Shown: one piece after another, positions 62,178 to 64,000 of the stretch | How the letters are laid out: each line of letters opens with the position of its first letter | Position numbering within the stretch: the stretch's first letter is position 1 | Origin: an alpha proteobacterium U9-1i | GTDB lineage: Bacteria > Pseudomonadota > Alphaproteobacteria > Caulobacterales > Aquidulcibacteraceae | Length of the DNA stretch: 64,000 nt | NCBI GenBank assembly: GCA_000974665.1 | Contig: BBSY01000002.1 | Span: forward strand, 1,240,001 to 1,304,000 | Reading direction: 5' to 3' | The notes under the pieces: generated by a model | Seen by the model: the letters and a program-made list of their open reading frames with translations, nothing else | Databases searched by the model: none | Told to the model about the DNA's origin: nothing | Translations under genes and position numbers: made by a program

Positions 62178-63329
62178 ATGAAGGCAGGCTGGCGTGCAGG
62201 GGCTTTGGTGGCGGGCGTCGCCGCGCTCGCGTTCGCGGCGGTGGCGGCGGCGGTTGAGTTGCGCTCCGGCAACGATGTGCAGCTCAACGGCACATTCTCC
62301 GACCTCGCGTTTGCGGCGGGGGACAATGTCAGCCTCAGCCTCACGACCACGGACGATCTGGCCGCTGCCGGCGGCGAAGTGGCCGCGCGAGACGCGATCA
62401 TGGACGACGTGTTCCTCTTTGGCGGGGATATCTCCTTCATCTCGTCGACGGCGCGCGATCTGTTCGCGGCGGGTGGCGAGATCGATGTACTGAGTGGAAC
62501 AATCGCCGACGATGTCGTTGCGGCCGGCGGGCGCGTTAAACTGGCGCGCGAGGCGCGGGTTGACGGCGCAGTCGTGGTCGCAGGGCGTGAGATCACGATC
62601 GAGGCGCCCGTGGGCGCGGGCCTGCGTGCGGCGGGCGGATCGATATCGCTCAACACCAATGTCAACGGTGACGTGTATCTCGACGGCGGAACGATCGTGA
62701 TTGGTCCCGACACGCACATCACCGGCACGCTGACGCATCGTGGGCGCCGCGTTGAGCTTGCGCCGGACGCGCAGATTGACGGCCAGATTGTCGCGCTGAC
62801 GCCGCGCGCGGAGCCGGACTACAAACGCCTTGCGCAAGTTGCCGGCTGGCTGGCGCTTAGCGTCTCACTTGGATTCTTGCTGTTGGGCGCGGTGGTTGCG
62901 CTGGCGATGCCGCGCCTAATGAATGAAACCGCGGCAATCGCGCGGCGGCGGCCGTTGTCGATGCTGGGGCTCGGTTTTTTGATTTTCCTGCTCGCTCCAA
63001 TCATCTTCCTGTTCTTGATCGTATCCGTGCTTGGGCTGGCGCTCGGTTTTCTGTTGGCCGCCATCTACGCGGTGCTGTGGCCGCTCGCGCTTGCTGGGGC
63101 CGCGTATGCGCTTGGCATGCTCATCCGAACACGCGTGCGTCCGCTTGCGGCGCCGACACCAGGCGCAGGCGCGCGTTTGATGTGGAGCGCGATCGGGCTT
63201 GTGTTGCTGGTGCTCGTCGGTCTGATCCCGTTTCTTGGCTCGCTTGTTTGGCTGCTGGCGTTCCTGGTCGGGCTCGGCGCTGTTTCGGTTGAAGCCTCGC
63301 GCGCTTTGGCGCGCACGCCGGCGGCCTGA
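62178..63329 (+). CDS. Polymer-forming/bactofilin-like membrane protein
   Basis: 383 residues. Signal/first helix (residues 1-26), then an extracytoplasmic right-handed beta-helix of short repeats (GGEVAARDAIMDDVFLFGGD, AAGGEIDVLSGTIADDVVAAGGRV, VNGDVYLDGGTIVIGPDTHI in pieces), then about four C-terminal membrane helices (GWLALSVSLGFLLLGAVVAL onward). This matches the polymer-forming cytoskeletal family (bactofilin-related), here exported. GGAGG lies six bases before ATG 62178. Role unknown, probably envelope structure. Confidence 0.82.
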   Translation: MKAGWRAGALVAGVAALAFAAVAAAVELRSGNDVQLNGTFSDLAFAAGDNVSLSLTTTDDLAAAGGEVAARDAIMDDVFLFGGDISFISSTARDLFAAGGEIDVLSGTIADDVVAAGGRVKLAREARVDGAVVVAGREITIEAPVGAGLRAAGGSISLNTNVNGDVYLDGGTIVIGPDTHITGTLTHRGRRVELAPDAQIDGQIVALTPRAEPDYKRLAQVAGWLALSVSLGFLLLGAVVALAMPRLMNETAAIARRRPLSMLGLGFLIFLLAPIIFLFLIVSVLGLALGFLLAAIYAVLWPLALAGAAYALGMLIRTRVRPLAAPTPGAGARLMWSAIGLVLLVLVGLIPFLGSLVWLLAFLVGLGAVSVEASRALARTPAA

Positions 63330-63349
63330 AACTCATCATCCGCAAACGA

Positions 63350-63385
63350 GAAAGGCGCGACGCCTGGCGGGGCATCGCGCCTTTC
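63350..63385 (+). terminator. Terminator after the bactofilin-like gene, related to the hairpin family
   Basis: GAAAGGCGCGA / TCGCGCCTTTC stem with inner GCC/GGC pairs, 21 bases after the stop. It shares the AAGGCGCG core with the neighbouring repeat hairpins. Confidence 0.75.
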
Positions 63386-63490
63386 CGCTTCGTGCTGCGA
63401 GACATGACCAAGCAGCGCAGAAGACGATGCATCAAGGATGCATGCGGCCCGCAACGTGGATGCTGGGTAATGCAATTGTGCAAAGAAAAA

Positions 63491-63514
63491 GGCGCAGACC
63501 CGAAGGTCCGCGCC
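63491..63514 (-). terminator. Terminator of micro-ORF 2
   Basis: On the minus strand GGCGCGGACC, a TTCG tetraloop and GGTCTGCGCC are followed by TTTTT. A textbook rho-independent terminator 31 bases past the micro-ORF stop. Confidence 0.9.
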
Positions 63515-63545
63515 TGACACACCGTCGCCTGGGACAGGACAGGGT

Positions 63546-63638
63546 TTAGGCGACGATTTGAGCCGCTTGCGCGGCAAGGGCGAGCGCGACAGGCGCGAAA
63601 AGCGTGAAGGCGATTGTGATGCTGATGAACTTCGTCAT
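63546..63638 (-). CDS. Micro-ORF 2, hydrophobic 30-residue peptide
   Basis: ATG 63638 with AGGGGAA eight bases upstream encodes a peptide beginning MTKFISITIAFTLFAPVAL and ending QAAQIVA. The frame, length (30), MTKF start, FxPVAL core and IVA-stop end match micro-ORF 1 despite 1.7 kb between them. The last codons and stop form a hairpin arm with AGGCGAC / GTCGCCT just after the gene. A perfect terminator follows, so it is an independent minus-strand transcription unit. Function unknown. Confidence 0.65.
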   Translation of the reverse strand: MTKFISITIAFTLFAPVALALAAQAAQIVA

Positions 63639-63754
63639 GTGAAATTCCCCTCTGTTGAACTCTTACAACTGAGATGCCAGACGCGGCCGTAATGGATGCG
63701 GCGCAGCAGAAATTCTTCAGTGCGCGCACAGCGCTTCATCGGCGCACAAAAAGT

Positions 63755-63783
63755 AAGGCGCGGACCTTGGGGGTCCGCGCCTT
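63755..63783 (-). terminator. Terminator of micro-ORF 3
   Basis: Perfect 12-base stem AAGGCGCGGACC (63755-63766) / GGTCCGCGCCTT (63772-63783). On the minus strand ACTTTTT follows. Nearly identical in its arms to the hairpins at 61553 and 63491. Confidence 0.88.
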
Positions 63784-63811
63784 GTCCAACCGTCGCTTGC
63801 GGTGTGAGGGA

Positions 63812-63892
63812 TCAGGCGACGATCAGATATGCGTGCGTCATCGCGCCGCGACGGAGCGCGGGCGCGAAGGCAAAACGGATACGTTTGCTCAT
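63812..63892 (-). CDS. Micro-ORF 3, 26-residue peptide
   Basis: ATG 63892 with CAGGGA upstream encodes MSKRIRFAFAPALRRGAMTHAYLIVA in outline: M-S-K start, FAFAPAL core and the same LIVA-stop end as micro-ORFs 1 and 2, but more basic (RIR, LRRG) and shorter. The core retains F-x-P-A-L. It keeps the hairpin-forming last codons and its own terminator. It may be a diverged or decaying member of the family. Confidence 0.55.
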   Translation of the reverse strand: MSKRIRFAFAPALRRGAMTHAYLIVA

Positions 63893-63972
63893 GACGAAAA
63901 TCCCTGTCGCACCTTGGATGCGGCAAGGGGCGCGCTTGGATGCGCCGGCGTCGAGAAAATTTTGGTTAAGTG

Positions 63973-64000
63973 AAAGGCGCGGACCCGGGCAAGGTCCGCG
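63973..64000 (-). repeat. Truncated GGCGCGGACC hairpin at the window edge
   Basis: AAAGGCGCGGACC ... GGTCCGCG runs to the last base. By analogy with units at 63491 and 63755 it should be the terminator of a further micro-ORF beyond the window. Confidence 0.7.

Noticed and set aside
61295-63783. REP/BIME elements with a RAYT transposase
   Set aside because: No GTAG-type heads and no tyrosine transposase gene; copies are tied to micro-ORFs and act as terminators.

Overview
The window looks like chromosomal DNA of a GC-rich alphaproteobacterium, most likely Caulobacterales or a Hyphomonadaceae-type lineage. The best support is a ChpT histidine phosphotransferase beside a single-domain CheY and a CheR (39.1-40.9 kb), an orphan Flp pilin, and bacterial deoxyhypusine-synthase-like and type III ornithine decarboxylase genes. 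Coding density is high. I see no rRNA, tRNA, prophage, insertion sequence or CRISPR array.

Layout. 0-6.6 kb: M20 amidohydrolase and class V PLP enzyme operon, cold-shock protein, GST, a hybrid-looking CHASE4-type sensor kinase with a degenerate ATP lid, and an Hsp20 chaperone. 6.8-10.2 kb: methyltransferase, SCP2 protein, hydrolase, DFR-like reductase. 10.2-12.7 kb: an ECF42-type sigma factor embedded among three DGPF/YCII proteins. 12.6-16.7 kb: acid phosphatase, VOC protein, GST, DHFR-like protein, DUF1963. 16.8-20.9 kb: polyamine genes (deoxyhypusine-synthase family and ornithine/lysine decarboxylase), the latter preceded by a strongly structured, internally duplicated leader that may be a speF-type RNA. 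21.1-25.9 kb: phosphate uptake (O/P-type porin, PstS, PstC, PstA) with a triple Pho box; pstB and phoU are absent here. 25.9-30.2 kb: GT4 glycosyltransferase and PutA. 30.3-38.9 kb: membrane and hydrolase genes, a TIR-coiled coil-WD40 protein, GluQ-RS, HNH endonuclease, and a MutT/Flp-pilin pair joined by a stop/start overlap. 39.1-45.9 kb: phosphorelay cluster, KefB/C-type antiporter, DUF885, epoxide hydrolase, Dps. 46.9-50.0 kb: Anbu proteasome-like peptidase with its alpha-E and ATP-grasp partners. 50.1-61.3 kb: DUF2188, acyl-CoA synthetase, alpha-2-macroglobulin with PBP1C, M28 peptidase.

61.3-64.0 kb is the least explained part. Three related minus-strand ORFs of 26-30 codons, each ending in a (L/I)-(I/V)-V/A-A-stop signature, are each followed by a GGCGCGGACC-type terminator hairpin. 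Next to them are three ~105-nt tandem repeats, each a double hairpin whose loops all carry the same GAGCGGGG (CCCCGCTC on the minus strand). A further copy is cut by the window end. I regard this micro-ORF/hairpin family as the best candidate for an undescribed system. All gene names are from reading motifs; no database search was possible.
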